The notes: generated by a model from the sequence alone, not told the origin. 64,000 bases of DNA from Bacteroidota bacterium (GCA_016699695.1 CP065006.1:3596001-3660000), one strand, 5' to 3'. Positions 44,400 through 54,076 are shown, numbered from the stretch's first letter. Made by a program: numbers and translations.

Positions 44400-46802
44400 A
44401 TGAAAAGACTCATCACTGTGCTGGCTTCGCCGGTACTCATGGTAACATTGTTGTTGTTTTTTGGAATTGCCATGGGCGTAGCCACTTTTGTGGAGAGCCG
44501 GCAAAGCACCGAAGTTGCCTGGAAACTGGTTTACAATGCCAAATGGTTCGAGCTGATTATGCTTTTAGGTGCTGTGAACCTGAGTTTCTCGGTGTTTACC
44601 CGTAAACTTTACCGGCTTTCGAAATTCAGTATCTTTTTATTTCATATTTCATTTGTGGTAATTATTCTGGGTGCAGGAGTTACACGCTATACCGGTCTTG
44701 AGGGTACAATCCAGATACGCGAAGGTCAGCAATCCGATTTACTGCAGGTAGGCAAATCAGAAACCCTGCGACTGCCTTTTTACCTCTATCTCGATGATTT
44801 TGTGATCGATTACTATCCTGGCTCACAAAATCCATCGGGATTCAAATCGAAAGTTGTGTTGGTGGATGCCGAGAAGGGAATTGAAGAGCCTCGTGAAGTT
44901 TATATGAACCATATTTTAAAGCACCGTGGTTATCGTTTTTATCAGTCGTCGTACCATACCGATTTTAAAGGTACTGTGTTGTCGGTGAGCCGCGATCCGA
45001 TAGGTTCAACCATAAGCTATATGGGTTACTTTTTGTTGGCTCTTGGCATGGCCTGGAGTTTGTTGAACCGCCAGAGCCGTTTTCTGCAGCTTTTATTTCA
45101 GAAGAAAACAATTACTCTGACTTGTATACTATTTTTAGCAGTAAGCTCCCCTGTATGGGCCAACGTCGATTCCATTCCGGTAATACCTGCTGAGCATGCT
45201 TCAAAATTCGGCGATTTGCTGGTGCGTGATGAACAGGGTCGAACCAAATCAGTCAATACCCTTGCCGAAGATGTGTTCAGAAAAGTGTACCGTAAAACCA
45301 ACTACCAGGGGCAGAGTGCCTTGCAGGTGTTGTTGGGTATGTATGTATATCCCGAACAATGGCAACATGCCAAACTGGTTTATGCCGGTAAAAATGTACC
45401 CTCCCTTATTGGATTGGAAGGTAAATATGCTTCCCTTTCGGAGTGCTATGCAGGAAATGGTTTTTTCATTTCCAGCATGGAGGCTTTAAAAGCCTATCAG
45501 CTGCCACCTGCACAGCGAAGCAAGGCACAAAACGACCTCATTCGCTTCGATGAGCGATTGAATATACTTTACTACTGGTTTGGTGGTCAAATGCTCAATG
45601 TTTTTCCTTCCAACAGCGATAGCAGTTCGGTTTGGTATAACCCGATTAACCTCGATCAATCGGATTATGGATCAGATACAGCTTATTTGCATAAACTATT
45701 ACCGCTCTATTTTTCCGAAGTAAGAACCGCAATGCAAACCGGCAACTGGCAATTGGCCGATGAGCTGATAAGCTCCTTGAATACGTTTCAGCTTACAAAG
45801 GGAAAAAATTTGCCTTCTGCCCGGTTGGTGCAACTTGAAAAATGGTATTACAAGACTTATCTTTTTAAACGCATAGCAAGTCTATACCTATGGCTGGGAT
45901 TGATGCTGTTGATTGTCGGACTTATAAAAGTTTTTATCCAGGCTTTCAGATCAACCTGGCTTCAAAAAGGAATCACTATTCTTATTGGTTTAGTCTTGTT
46001 TGCACATACAGCCGGATTGGCTCTTCGATGGGCTATTTCGGGTCATGCTCCCTGGAGCAATGCCTACGAATCGATGGTATTCATTGCCTGGTCGGGGGTG
46101 TTTGCCGGAATTATCTTTGCCCGGAAAAATTCTGGTATACTGGCTGTTGCTGCCCTGTTGGCATGGGTTTATTTATTTGCCGGCCACATGAGCTGGATGG
46201 ATCCACAAATAACCAACCTTGTTCCTGTGTTAAAATCGAAATGGTTGGTGATACACGTAGCAGTAATTACTTCGAGCTATGGATTTTTGGGTGTGGGCAG
46301 TATCATGGCTTTTATTAATATTTTACTTCTTTCCATACGAGGTCGCCAAACACGTGAGCGTATCGACAAGAATATCGATGAACTCACACGCATTATTGAG
46401 CTTTCTTTAACCATAGGTTTGTACCTGTTAACTGTTGGTACATTTTTAGGTGCTATTTGGGCCAATGTGTCATGGGGCCGCTACTGGGCCTGGGACCCTA
46501 AAGAAACCTGGGCACTGATTACCGTGCTGGTTTATGCAGTGGTACTTCATTTACGCCTGATACCCGCTACGAAAGGTGTTCTTCTTTTCAACTTTTCAAG
46601 CTTGGTAGCCTATGCTTCGGTAATGATGACCTATTTTGGGGTGAATTATTTTCTTTCGGGCTTGCATTCTTATGCTGCCGGAGATCCAATGCCTGTGCCC
46701 AATGGAGTGTATATAGCCATGGGAGTGATTTTGGTATTAACCTTAGCGGCTTGGCTCAATCAGCGCTGGCTTGGTAAAGTCGATGCTTTGTTGGAGAATT
46801 AG
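44400..46802 (+). CDS. ccsBA: CcsBA-type cytochrome c biogenesis protein (ResB-CcsA fusion)
   Basis: 800 residues from the ATG at 44400; a TTG 9 bp upstream is also in frame. The N-terminal ResB half has transmembrane helices and a periplasmic domain (LEGTIQIREGQQSDLL). Several helices lie in the C-terminal CcsA half, with the WWD-like motif NVSWGRYWAWDPKETWALITVLVYA and heme-binding His residues on flanking loops (LFAGHMSW, VVLHLRL). It exports heme and attaches it to apocytochrome c (system II). Its stop overlaps that of the convergent glycosyltransferase by 3-4 bp. Confidence 0.9.
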   Translation: MKRLITVLASPVLMVTLLLFFGIAMGVATFVESRQSTEVAWKLVYNAKWFELIMLLGAVNLSFSVFTRKLYRLSKFSIFLFHISFVVIILGAGVTRYTGLEGTIQIREGQQSDLLQVGKSETLRLPFYLYLDDFVIDYYPGSQNPSGFKSKVVLVDAEKGIEEPREVYMNHILKHRGYRFYQSSYHTDFKGTVLSVSRDPIGSTISYMGYFLLALGMAWSLLNRQSRFLQLLFQKKTITLTCILFLAVSSPVWANVDSIPVIPAEHASKFGDLLVRDEQGRTKSVNTLAEDVFRKVYRKTNYQGQSALQVLLGMYVYPEQWQHAKLVYAGKNVPSLIGLEGKYASLSECYAGNGFFISSMEALKAYQLPPAQRSKAQNDLIRFDERLNILYYWFGGQMLNVFPSNSDSSSVWYNPINLDQSDYGSDTAYLHKLLPLYFSEVRTAMQTGNWQLADELISSLNTFQLTKGKNLPSARLVQLEKWYYKTYLFKRIASLYLWLGLMLLIVGLIKVFIQAFRSTWLQKGITILIGLVLFAHTAGLALRWAISGHAPWSNAYESMVFIAWSGVFAGIIFARKNSGILAVAALLAWVYLFAGHMSWMDPQITNLVPVLKSKWLVIHVAVITSSYGFLGVGSIMAFINILLLSIRGRQTRERIDKNIDELTRIIELSLTIGLYLLTVGTFLGAIWANVSWGRYWAWDPKETWALITVLVYAVVLHLRLIPATKGVLLFNFSSLVAYASVMMTYFGVNYFLSGLHSYAAGDPMPVPNGVYIAMGVILVLTLAAWLNQRWLGKVDALLEN

Positions 46803-48082
46803 ATTTTATCCTGGATGATTTCAACCAATTTTCCGGTTAATTCCTTCCTGCTGTATTGCAGGCTGGCAGACGAAATGCTGGTAGATTGAGTTTGGTAGTG
46901 TAAAAGATAGCGGTACAAGGCTTCTGAATCGTTGGCATCGAATGGCTCAGTCTGTCCCGCTGTTTGCAGGATATTGGAAAGGTCGCCTTCCTTTGGGCCA
47001 AGGCATATAATAGGCCTTCCAGAGGCCAGGTATTCAAATGCCTTTCCTGTTACAATTCCTTTCGCATTGGGGGCATCATTCACCATAAGCAGCAACAGGT
47101 TCGAACGGCCTAAATAACTGGCAATTTCATGGTGATCGACATAAGGAAGGTGCTCTACACAATCAAGTATTCCTTCCTTCGAAGCAGCTTCGAAAACCGA
47201 CGCATCGACATTGCCAATGAGCCTTACTCTGATGTGTGAGAACTTGTCAGGATTTTCAATTTTCAGTTTCGATAAGGCCTTCCATAATACTTGCGGATTG
47301 CGCGATTTGCCCAATGAGCCTAAATGGGTAAGCGAAATTTGTTCATCAACAGGTAATGAGTTTTTGGGAAAATCGTCGGGATCAAATCCATTTGTAATTA
47401 CATCAATTTTTCTTCCTGAAATAGCTGCCATTTCAGCAGCCATTTGATTTCCTACGGCAATAACCCGATCTGCCGTTTGCAATACGGTTTTCTCTAACTT
47501 TTTATGTCGGCGATCGGCTAAGCGGGTAAGTGACAAGTCGCTGTAGAAATCGATGTTGGTCCAGGGATCGCGGAAATCGGCAAACCATTGAATATGCGGC
47601 ATGACTCTTTTTACACGCAAAGCAATCAGATGGGTGGAGTGGGGAGGGCCGCTGGAAATGATTCGATCGATCTTGTTCTTTTGCAAATACTTCTTCAGTG
47701 CCCTGGTAGCCGGACGAATCCATAACATACGGGCATCGGGAATAAACAGGTTGCTGCGAATCCAGAGTGCCAGTTTCGATTTCCATGTGTTGTTTCGGAT
47801 ATTTTGTATGGCCGAGGCCTGGGTTGCCTGTTTTTTCTCAATGCCGGTGAGGCGTGCAAACCATTCGTAGGGCTCTATAATGGGTACTTTTAGAAGTTTC
47901 AGACTTGCCGGGATATCTTTTTGAAGGCTTGGATCCACTTGTGGGTAGGTGGGATTGGAAGGGATCAAAACGTGTGGTTCGAAACCAAATGCAGGCAGGT
48001 ATTTTACAAATTTTAACCAGCGTTGTACGCCGCTACCACCACTGGGTGGCCAATAATAGCTAATGATTAATACTTTTTTCAT
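46799..48082 (-). CDS. GT4-like glycosyltransferase
   Basis: 427 residues from the ATG at 48080-48082 (MKKVLIISYYWPPSGGSGVQRW); six upstream codons are in frame but precede this typical start. Two Rossmann domains: the N-terminal one begins VLIISYYWPP, the C-terminal one has ISLTHLGSLGKSRNP and the donor-binding ASYLGRSNLLLLMVNDAP...TGKAFEYLASGRPII. Acceptor unknown. It lies 28 bp after the response regulator and convergently overlaps ccsBA. Confidence 0.88.
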   Translation of the reverse strand: MKKVLIISYYWPPSGGSGVQRWLKFVKYLPAFGFEPHVLIPSNPTYPQVDPSLQKDIPASLKLLKVPIIEPYEWFARLTGIEKKQATQASAIQNIRNNTWKSKLALWIRSNLFIPDARMLWIRPATRALKKYLQKNKIDRIISSGPPHSTHLIALRVKRVMPHIQWFADFRDPWTNIDFYSDLSLTRLADRRHKKLEKTVLQTADRVIAVGNQMAAEMAAISGRKIDVITNGFDPDDFPKNSLPVDEQISLTHLGSLGKSRNPQVLWKALSKLKIENPDKFSHIRVRLIGNVDASVFEAASKEGILDCVEHLPYVDHHEIASYLGRSNLLLLMVNDAPNAKGIVTGKAFEYLASGRPIICLGPKEGDLSNILQTAGQTEPFDANDSEALYRYLLHYQTQSTSISSASLQYSRKELTGKLVEIIQDKI

Positions 48083-48110
48083 ACCAGCTGCATGCGGCAA
48101 TGATACTTTC

Positions 48111-48500
48111 TCAACTTGACCGTTTGGTCAGTAAGATTTCGTTTAATGTTTTCTGTATCTTATTTCTATTAAAGGGCTTCATCATGTAGTCCAGAATGAG
48201 TTTTTTTTCGAGGGCTTCGTCAATTTCTTTCGATTTATCATAACCCGATAAAATAATGCATGGTATTTCAGGCTTAAGTTGTTTGGTTCTGGAAATAAAT
48301 TCCATGCCGCTTATTCCAGGCATTTTCATGTCGCTTATTATCAAATCAATGTCGTCGCTTTGTGAAACCATATCCAGTCCTTCCATTCCCGATTCAGCGA
48401 CAATTATCTCAAATAAATCTTCAAAAGCAAGTTGAAACAATTCGAGGTTTATGGCTTCATCATCCACATATAAAATTTTCGGCTTCTGGTTACCAGTCAT
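48111..48500 (-). CDS. Stand-alone response regulator receiver
   Basis: 129 residues, receiver domain only. The phospho-acceptor is D57 in LIISDMKMPG, with acidic D13/D14 in YVDDEA, S85 in ILSGYDKS and K108 in YMMKPFNR. No output domain: it probably acts by protein contact, as in phosphorelays. It lies 187 bp downstream of the sensor kinase gene on the same strand, which suggests they form a pair. Confidence 0.92.
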   Translation of the reverse strand: MTGNQKPKILYVDDEAINLELFQLAFEDLFEIIVAESGMEGLDMVSQSDDIDLIISDMKMPGISGMEFISRTKQLKPEIPCIILSGYDKSKEIDEALEKKLILDYMMKPFNRNKIQKTLNEILLTKRSS

Positions 48501-48687
48501 TTCGATTGGAAATAAAATTCTAAATTAATTTTAACTTAAAGATAAGTATTGTTTTTAATTCAAAATGGAATGTCATAAGAAAGAGGATATGTTTTTCAGC
48601 GGGTTTAAAGCAGCATTAAAGCAATTGTTTTTAGTGCATTAAGTAAAAAGTATGTTTTGTACTGGAGCTATTTCGGATTTGCTAAAG

Positions 48688-51015
48688 TTATCTTGTTAGT
48701 GTAAGCATGGCTTTAGTGCCTTTACCTGGTTCCGATTCGAAGGTTAAACTGCCTCTATGATCCTTCACAATTGAATATGAAATGGAAAGCCCTAAACCTA
48801 CCCCTTCGTTGGGAGCTTTGGTGGTGAAAAAGGGATCGGTAATTTTTGGCAATATTTCCGCACTTATTCCACAACCCGTATCGCTTACAATGAGTGTTAT
48901 ATTCTTAGTGTCTTGCTGTGTTTTTAACCAGATTGTGCCCTTCCCTTCGATAGCCTGAATGGAATTGGTAAGCAGGTTGATTACTACCTGGTGAAGCTTT
49001 CCTACACTGCCCTTCATTACAATAGTTTCGGAAAAGTAATCTTTCTGAATTTCAATGCGGTCTTTGATCTGGTTTTGCAGAATTATCAGGCAGTTTTCGA
49101 CAATAGTCCTTATCTCATATTCTTCGGAATAGCTGTCTGTGTCCCTGCTAAACTGATTGAGTCCTTTCACAATAGAAGTGGCACGTTCAACGCCAGTTTT
49201 CATGCCTCTTAGCAGCACTTCAATTTTTTGTTCATCTTCGGGTTTGTGTTTGGCAAAGTAATTTTCAAATCCAACAAGGGAGCCCATAATAAAATTGAGC
49301 GGGTTGTTTATCTCGTGGGCAACCCCGGCGGTAAGCACACTAAGGGAAGCCATTTTTTCGGCCTGAATAAGTTGCGACTGGGTATTTTTAAGCGTTTCGA
49401 GGGTTTGGCTTAGCTGTTCTTTTTGCTGAAAAAGAATCTCGTTTTTTTCATACAAATCTTCGTTGGTCGATTGCAATTCTTCATTTACGGTTTGGAGTTC
49501 GTCGGTACGCTCCTTCACCATCAATTCAAGTTGATTTTGGTACCGGAGCAATTCGTGATAGGCTTTTCTCCTGTCGGTAATGTCCATTATATTGAATTGC
49601 AAAAGCTTTTTACCCCAAAAATTAAATGCCATAAGATGAACTTCAGCAAACCATATTGTACCATCGGGGCGCGAATTGATGCATTCGAACAATACCGACT
49701 CTTTTTCGAGGGCTGTTTTAATGAATTGGTTTACACTCATTTTTGTGTCACCATTTTCTTGTTCTGGTGCTAAAACATCAAATGGGGTTTTTCCTAAAAG
49801 TTCTTCTTTGTTTGTATACCCATAAATTTTTACGGCCGCAGGGTTACAATCGATAAACTGGCTGTTTTCAGGATCCATTACAACTAGTGGAGTGCGTGAG
49901 TCCTGAAAAAGTATGCGATTCAAACTCTGCTGCCTACGGCGGTTAAGAAGGTAATTCATTGCCAGAATGCCAATAAGCAGTATTAGGAACATTACCACCC
50001 CAATAGTTGCTTTTATGCTTTTTACACTTTGGTATACTTCCTGTTCGGGTATTTCTACCATAATGTACCAGGGCGATACCATGTACTCGATGTTGATAGG
50101 ATAAAAAAAGCGAAGCACCTTTGTTTTACTGAATTCCGAAATGCCCTTGTAAACAAATGCCCTGCCTGTCTTAAAAGAATCAACAATAGACTTGTCCTCG
50201 ATATATTGAAAACCATCTGAATCGTAATTGCGCTCAAGTGAATGGTAACCTGTAACTACATGGCCAGAATTAGATAGAATGCTTACAAAACCGCTTTCAT
50301 ATACCTTAAGCCTGTCAAACTTATCTTGAAGAGCATGAAGGTCTATGTCGATGCCAATTACTCCCAGAAAAAGCTCGTTTTCTATAATAGGACTTACCAG
50401 CGAAGTTTCGAAGTATATCTTCTCGTTTCCGTGGTATTGATAATAAAAGGGCTCGAGAATGATTGGCTTTTTCACTCGGGCCGGAATGGTATAAAAATCT
50501 TCGAGGTAATCGAGGGTATCGTTGATTTCGCTTTTCAAAATATGGTCGTCGAAATAATAGGCAAAGGCAAAATTGCCTTTTTGATCGTGTAAACTATCGC
50601 CCGCATACACATTATCCATGGCATCATAGGCATTGGGTTCCCACATGGTCCAGATAGCCAGAAAGTTGGAGTTCTCCTTTATAGCTTCTTTCATCAGGTT
50701 ATAAACCTTATAGCGCGAAATTTTATTCTTTTTATATTGAACAAAACTTTCTGCAAACAACCGGTTAATGGTGTAAGCATCTCTATAATACAATTCGATG
50801 GTGTGCACAGCCTGTGACGATACCAGTTGAGCTTTGTTTCTCGATTCTTCGAGGGCCTGAGTTTTAAGACTTGTATTTAGAAAAAGTAAAAGTGAAACAA
50901 GAACAAGCAGCACCAGGAGAAATACAACAATAAAACTCTTCCAGTGAATGATCCTGATATTGCCTTTTGACATGGAACTTTGGTTTTTTGTTGTGTTTTC
51001 TGAAACGTAAAACAT
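48688..51015 (-). CDS. Cache/PAS sensor histidine kinase
   Basis: 775 residues; ATG at 50973 (MSKGNIRIIHW) gives a 761-residue form and may be the true start. Transmembrane helix at about 27-50, periplasmic double-Cache domain (about 60-330; IDIDLHALQDKF), second helix (about 340-360), PAS domain (370-490; FIDCNPAAVKIYGYTNKEELLG), coiled coil, then phospho-acceptor His in LTAGVAHEINNPLNFIMG and HATPase_c (NLLTNSIQAI, DTGCGIS, GVGLGLSI). The kinase half is close to that of 19407-23201. Likely partner: the receiver at 48111-48500. Confidence 0.92.
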   Translation of the reverse strand: MFYVSENTTKNQSSMSKGNIRIIHWKSFIVVFLLVLLVLVSLLLFLNTSLKTQALEESRNKAQLVSSQAVHTIELYYRDAYTINRLFAESFVQYKKNKISRYKVYNLMKEAIKENSNFLAIWTMWEPNAYDAMDNVYAGDSLHDQKGNFAFAYYFDDHILKSEINDTLDYLEDFYTIPARVKKPIILEPFYYQYHGNEKIYFETSLVSPIIENELFLGVIGIDIDLHALQDKFDRLKVYESGFVSILSNSGHVVTGYHSLERNYDSDGFQYIEDKSIVDSFKTGRAFVYKGISEFSKTKVLRFFYPINIEYMVSPWYIMVEIPEQEVYQSVKSIKATIGVVMFLILLIGILAMNYLLNRRRQQSLNRILFQDSRTPLVVMDPENSQFIDCNPAAVKIYGYTNKEELLGKTPFDVLAPEQENGDTKMSVNQFIKTALEKESVLFECINSRPDGTIWFAEVHLMAFNFWGKKLLQFNIMDITDRRKAYHELLRYQNQLELMVKERTDELQTVNEELQSTNEDLYEKNEILFQQKEQLSQTLETLKNTQSQLIQAEKMASLSVLTAGVAHEINNPLNFIMGSLVGFENYFAKHKPEDEQKIEVLLRGMKTGVERATSIVKGLNQFSRDTDSYSEEYEIRTIVENCLIILQNQIKDRIEIQKDYFSETIVMKGSVGKLHQVVINLLTNSIQAIEGKGTIWLKTQQDTKNITLIVSDTGCGISAEILPKITDPFFTTKAPNEGVGLGLSISYSIVKDHRGSLTFESEPGKGTKAMLTLTR

Positions 51016-51133
51016 GAACCCAAAATATATCTGGTCGTTTCTTACTTAAATATAAACTATTTAGGGCAAATTTAAATCGCAACCTAAGGACAATATTGAG
51101 TGTATCCCTATTTTCGTTGATATTCAATAACAA

Positions 51134-51168
51134 TTCAGGCAGGTAATCACTGGTATTACCTGCCTGAA
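51134..51168. terminator. Hairpin after the polysaccharide deacetylase gene
   Basis: TTCAGGCAGGTAAT (51134-51147) pairs exactly with ATTACCTGCCTGAA (51155-51168): a 14-bp perfect stem with a 7-base loop, 30 bp from the stop of the - strand gene. Flanked on the + strand by A-runs. Confidence 0.8.
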
Positions 51169-51198
51169 AAAAATTAAGTCAAAGGGGTAATTTGGAGG

Positions 51199-52737
51199 TT
51201 ACAATAGAAATACTTTTGAAAAGGTTCCAGGTGTGCCTCGAATCTGTACAATGTAGATACCCGGTTTTAGTCCATACCTGTTAATGTCGCAGGAGGCTCT
51301 CCCTTCAAAGTCGAAAAGAATCCTTTGTTCGGTGATTTTTCTGCCATAAGTGTCGAACAGACTCATAAGTATAGCCTGGTTTTCCAGCGGGTTAAATAAA
51401 ATATAGAGGTAACTCTCATCGGAATATGCCTTTAAATCGTCGTTGGAAAATGAAGGTGAGTTAACCGATGTTTCATTGCTATCGATAGGAACGGTATCAA
51501 TGGGAATTGTATCGATTGGAACGGTATCGATAGGTATCGTATCGATAGGCACAGTATCAATTGGAACTGTATCAATAGGCACAGTATCAATGGGAATTGT
51601 ATCAATTGGAACTGTATCAATAGGCACAGTATCAATAGGAATTGTATCAATAGGAATTGTATCGATGGGTATGGTATCAATTGGCACAGTATCGGTAGGT
51701 GTTGTATCAATAGGAGGGGTTCCATTACTGGAGTTATATATGTAAACATTGCCTGCATCGGGTACAGCATTGAAATGGAGATAATCTCCATCTGTTTCAC
51801 TCACAATACTGTTGTCAATCGAATTGCCCGCCTGAAACACATTGAGCGTATCCCAGCCACTGGGCAGTTTATAGCTTATTGTGATGGGCATGTTGTACAT
51901 CTCATCGGGTAAACCATCGGTTACTTGTATTACACGTGAAGTATCTGTGGAGGCAATTTCGTAAATACTTGCAGCTTCGCGTTCGCGTATATATTTTACT
52001 ACCTGTCCAAATGTGCCCACCCAAAACTTTGCCCTTCTGGCATCTAAAAAGTCAAGCGTACCCCGCATCCATGCCGATGTAACTTGAGAACCACCGCCGT
52101 CGTTGTCTACACCGTGTATCAGCATAACAAGCCAACCGTTTTGTGTAGCCGCATTGTTGGCATAGTTTCTAAAACTGGTCTGGTCGTTTATATCGCCATC
52201 GGTTCCACAACTTACTGAATTAATATAGTAATACGAATCGGGTACTTTTTTCTCGATGTAACCCTGGCAGCTTCTACCTGCAATATAAAACTCTTCGCAA
52301 ATCGATTCGTCTTTGGCAATGCAATAGGGATAGGCATGCGTTTCACACTTGTAGCCAGGAATATTTTCTTCGATGGTAGTTTGCGATTGGCTTAACTCCC
52401 ATCTGATTTCTGAATCGCTCAGGTCGTTAAAGTTCGAATGTGTCACCGAATGGCTGGCTACTTCATGTCCATCGGCTGCCGCACTCCTTAAGGCATCCCA
52501 GTCCGAAACCTCACCCGTAACGGTATTGAGGGTAAGTTTATAACCATATTCGTTGAACATAGGTACCGCTACATCGGTATGCCCACTTGTACCATCGTCG
52601 AAGGTATAAGTTATGGCAGCTTCGGTAAAGTCTAGCCAGGTCGCTACTTCATAACCAGCAGGAATTTGCTGGCTATAGGCAAATGAAGCAAAAAGAAAAG
52701 AAAGTGCTGTGGTTAAAGCCCAAAAGTTAGTTTTCAT
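51199..52737 (-). CDS. Secreted polysaccharide deacetylase with PIDT-repeat linker and sorting-type C-terminus
   Basis: 512 residues with a signal peptide (about 1-22, ending FASFAYSQ). The NodB-homology domain (about 35-260) has TFDDGTSGHTD (catalytic Asp and metal Asp), the metal-binding pair HSVTH, and MLIHGVDND near its end. After a beta domain, residues about 340-420 are a linker of 16 PIDT(I/V)-like pentapeptides. The C-terminal 70 residues (AYSDESYLYILFNPLE...GIYIVQIRGTPGTFSKVFLL) look like a type IX sorting domain. Probably a surface chitin/acetylxylan or other N/O-deacetylase. Confidence 0.88.
   Translation of the reverse strand: MKTNFWALTTALSFLFASFAYSQQIPAGYEVATWLDFTEAAITYTFDDGTSGHTDVAVPMFNEYGYKLTLNTVTGEVSDWDALRSAAADGHEVASHSVTHSNFNDLSDSEIRWELSQSQTTIEENIPGYKCETHAYPYCIAKDESICEEFYIAGRSCQGYIEKKVPDSYYYINSVSCGTDGDINDQTSFRNYANNAATQNGWLVMLIHGVDNDGGGSQVTSAWMRGTLDFLDARRAKFWVGTFGQVVKYIREREAASIYEIASTDTSRVIQVTDGLPDEMYNMPITISYKLPSGWDTLNVFQAGNSIDNSIVSETDGDYLHFNAVPDAGNVYIYNSSNGTPPIDTTPTDTVPIDTIPIDTIPIDTIPIDTVPIDTVPIDTIPIDTVPIDTVPIDTVPIDTIPIDTVPIDTIPIDTVPIDSNETSVNSPSFSNDDLKAYSDESYLYILFNPLENQAILMSLFDTYGRKITEQRILFDFEGRASCDINRYGLKPGIYIVQIRGTPGTFSKVFLL
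51478..51720. repeat. 15-bp minisatellite encoding the PIDT linker
   Basis: About sixteen 15-bp units within the deacetylase gene, encoding PIDTI or PIDTV pentapeptides; the first and last are degenerate (PIDTT, PTDTV, PIDSN). The synonymous variation between units is limited, so the array probably changes length by slippage. Confidence 0.9.
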
Positions 52738-53124
52738 TTTGTGTTTTTTTATTCTTTGATAAAACGGATTTGGTAAGGATCCGCTGCAAGTTACTGCTTA
52801 AATTACAATGTATCATACGGGCTTTTCCACGAAAGGTTGTTTTTTGGTGACGAACGGAAAAAATATTTTTTAAATTCCTTGCCAATTGGCTGTTTTCGAA
52901 CTAAAAAAATCTTTAAGCTTTGTTTAACGAAACCGTAATTATTGTCAAACTGACAGTAAAAAATGTCGGTAGTTTCGAAAAAATGACAGCTAAACACAAC
53001 AACGATACAAACTTTAAGTATCAGATATAAAGGTGTTTATAATAATTTTAAAGATTATTTCCAATTTTTGGTATTTGATTTGAAAAAAGCTCAATGTCAA
53101 ATAAAGATGTTTCACTAAACTAAT
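52738..53124. other. Intergenic stretch without a gene (deacetylase / hsp20)
   Basis: About 400 bp between divergent genes. No ORF or RNA gene was recognised. A/T-rich, with a weak inverted repeat, ACTGACA/TGTCGGT, near 52950-52970 that could be an operator. The heat-shock gene's promoter presumably lies here but could not be placed. Confidence 0.5.
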
Positions 53125-53130
53125 AGGAGG
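53125..53130 (+). promoter_or_regulatory. Strong Shine-Dalgarno before hsp20
   Basis: AGGAGG 8 bases before the ATG at 53139. Stands out against the general lack of Shine-Dalgarno sequences in the window. Confidence 0.75.
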
Positions 53131-53138
53131 ATCAAGCC

Positions 53139-53573
53139 ATGACACTTGCTAAACTTTCCAATTATCCGTCTTTGTTCGACCGTTTTCTGGATAGCGATTT
53201 ATTCGACTGGTCGAACCGTAACTTCTCTAACACTAATACTACACTACCATCGGTGAATATCAAAGAAAGCAACGATGCGTTTGAAGTAGAAATGGCCGCA
53301 CCAGGTTTTAAAAAAGACGATTTCAAAATCGAATTAAACCATGACCTACTGACCATTTCTTCTGAAAAAAAGAATGAAAACGAAACCAAGGATGGTCAGC
53401 AATTTTCGCGTCGGGAATTCAGTTATCAATCGTTTAGTCGTTCTTTTACTCTGCCTAATACCGCCGATAGCGAGAAGATTGCTGCGCGCTACGAAAACGG
53501 GCTTCTGAATGTAATTATTCCCAAAAAAGAGGAAGCCAAACCAAAACCGGCGCGCACCATCGAAATTAAATGA
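53139..53573 (+). CDS. Hsp20/alpha-crystallin small heat-shock protein
   Basis: 144 residues. The alpha-crystallin domain covers about 35-135: PSVNIKESNDAFEVEMAAPGFKKDDFKIEL, then SYQSFSRSFTLPN and RYENGLLNVIIPKKEE, ending with the ARTIEIK tail (I/V-x-I-like). ATP-independent holdase for unfolding proteins. A hairpin terminator follows at 53597-53627. Confidence 0.95.
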   Translation: MTLAKLSNYPSLFDRFLDSDLFDWSNRNFSNTNTTLPSVNIKESNDAFEVEMAAPGFKKDDFKIELNHDLLTISSEKKNENETKDGQQFSRREFSYQSFSRSFTLPNTADSEKIAARYENGLLNVIIPKKEEAKPKPARTIEIK

Positions 53574-53596
53574 TCAGCTTTTGGATATTTCTTACA

Positions 53597-53627
53597 AAGG
53601 GAAGCAGCACAAAAGCTTCCCTTTTTT
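53597..53627 (+). terminator. Rho-independent terminator of hsp20
   Basis: AAGGGAAGC pairs with GCTTCCCTT and continues into a run of six T, 24 bp after the hsp20 stop. Confidence 0.85.
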
Positions 53628-53691
53628 GCAGTTTTCTGTAGCGGATGACTAGCTGATTCACTTTTAAGTCTTCGCACCGAAAGTTTTGTAA

Positions 53692-53937
53692 ATGATTCGA
53701 AAAAAAAATATCATTGGCAGCAAATCTTGTAAACCCAAACATGCCATGGAACAAAAATTCTTTTCGTTCTTTAAACTCTATATCGATTTTATCGACAATG
53801 GCCAATTTTACCGTAAACTCTTTAAATGGCTTTATACCCTGTTGGCTAGTATCAACCTGATTTTGCCTTTTAAAATATTTTATAAACAGTATACTAATGC
53901 AGAAGCAGGATTTAAAAAGTCCATGTGTCAATTGTAA
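53692..53937 (+). CDS. Short hypothetical protein, possibly truncated
   Basis: 81 residues, or 63 from the internal Met at 53746 (MEQKFFSFFKLYIDFIDNGQ). One transmembrane helix (about 46-66, WLYTLLASINLILPFKIFYK). It resembles the N-terminus of longer conserved membrane proteins of Bacteroidota that begin with a similar Phe/Tyr-rich segment, so the gene may be a 3'-truncated remnant; this rests on memory. It is followed 25 bp later by a fragment of a response regulator. Confidence 0.45.
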   Translation: MIRKKNIIGSKSCKPKHAMEQKFFSFFKLYIDFIDNGQFYRKLFKWLYTLLASINLILPFKIFYKQYTNAEAGFKKSMCQL

Positions 53938-53961
53938 CCTATGATTTTCTTATTGGTCTAA

Positions 53962-54066
53962 GCTTATCGCGCAGAGAAACTGGCAGCAATGGAAGCCGGT
54001 TGCGATAACTACCTCACCAAACCGGTTACCAAAGACCAGGTGTTGGGAATAATTGAAACGCTTTAG
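53962..54066 (+). pseudogene. C-terminal fragment of a response regulator receiver
   Basis: 35 codons of one open frame, ending TAG 54064-54066: AYRAEKLAAMEAGCDNYLTKPV followed by TKDQVLGIIETL. This is the last alpha4-beta5-alpha5 part of a receiver domain, including the conserved Lys-Pro of the KP(V/I) motif. There is no upstream phospho-acceptor or start. It must be the tail of a gene that was deleted, perhaps together with the end of the preceding ORF. Confidence 0.75.
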
Positions 54067-54076
54067 TTTTTATCGT

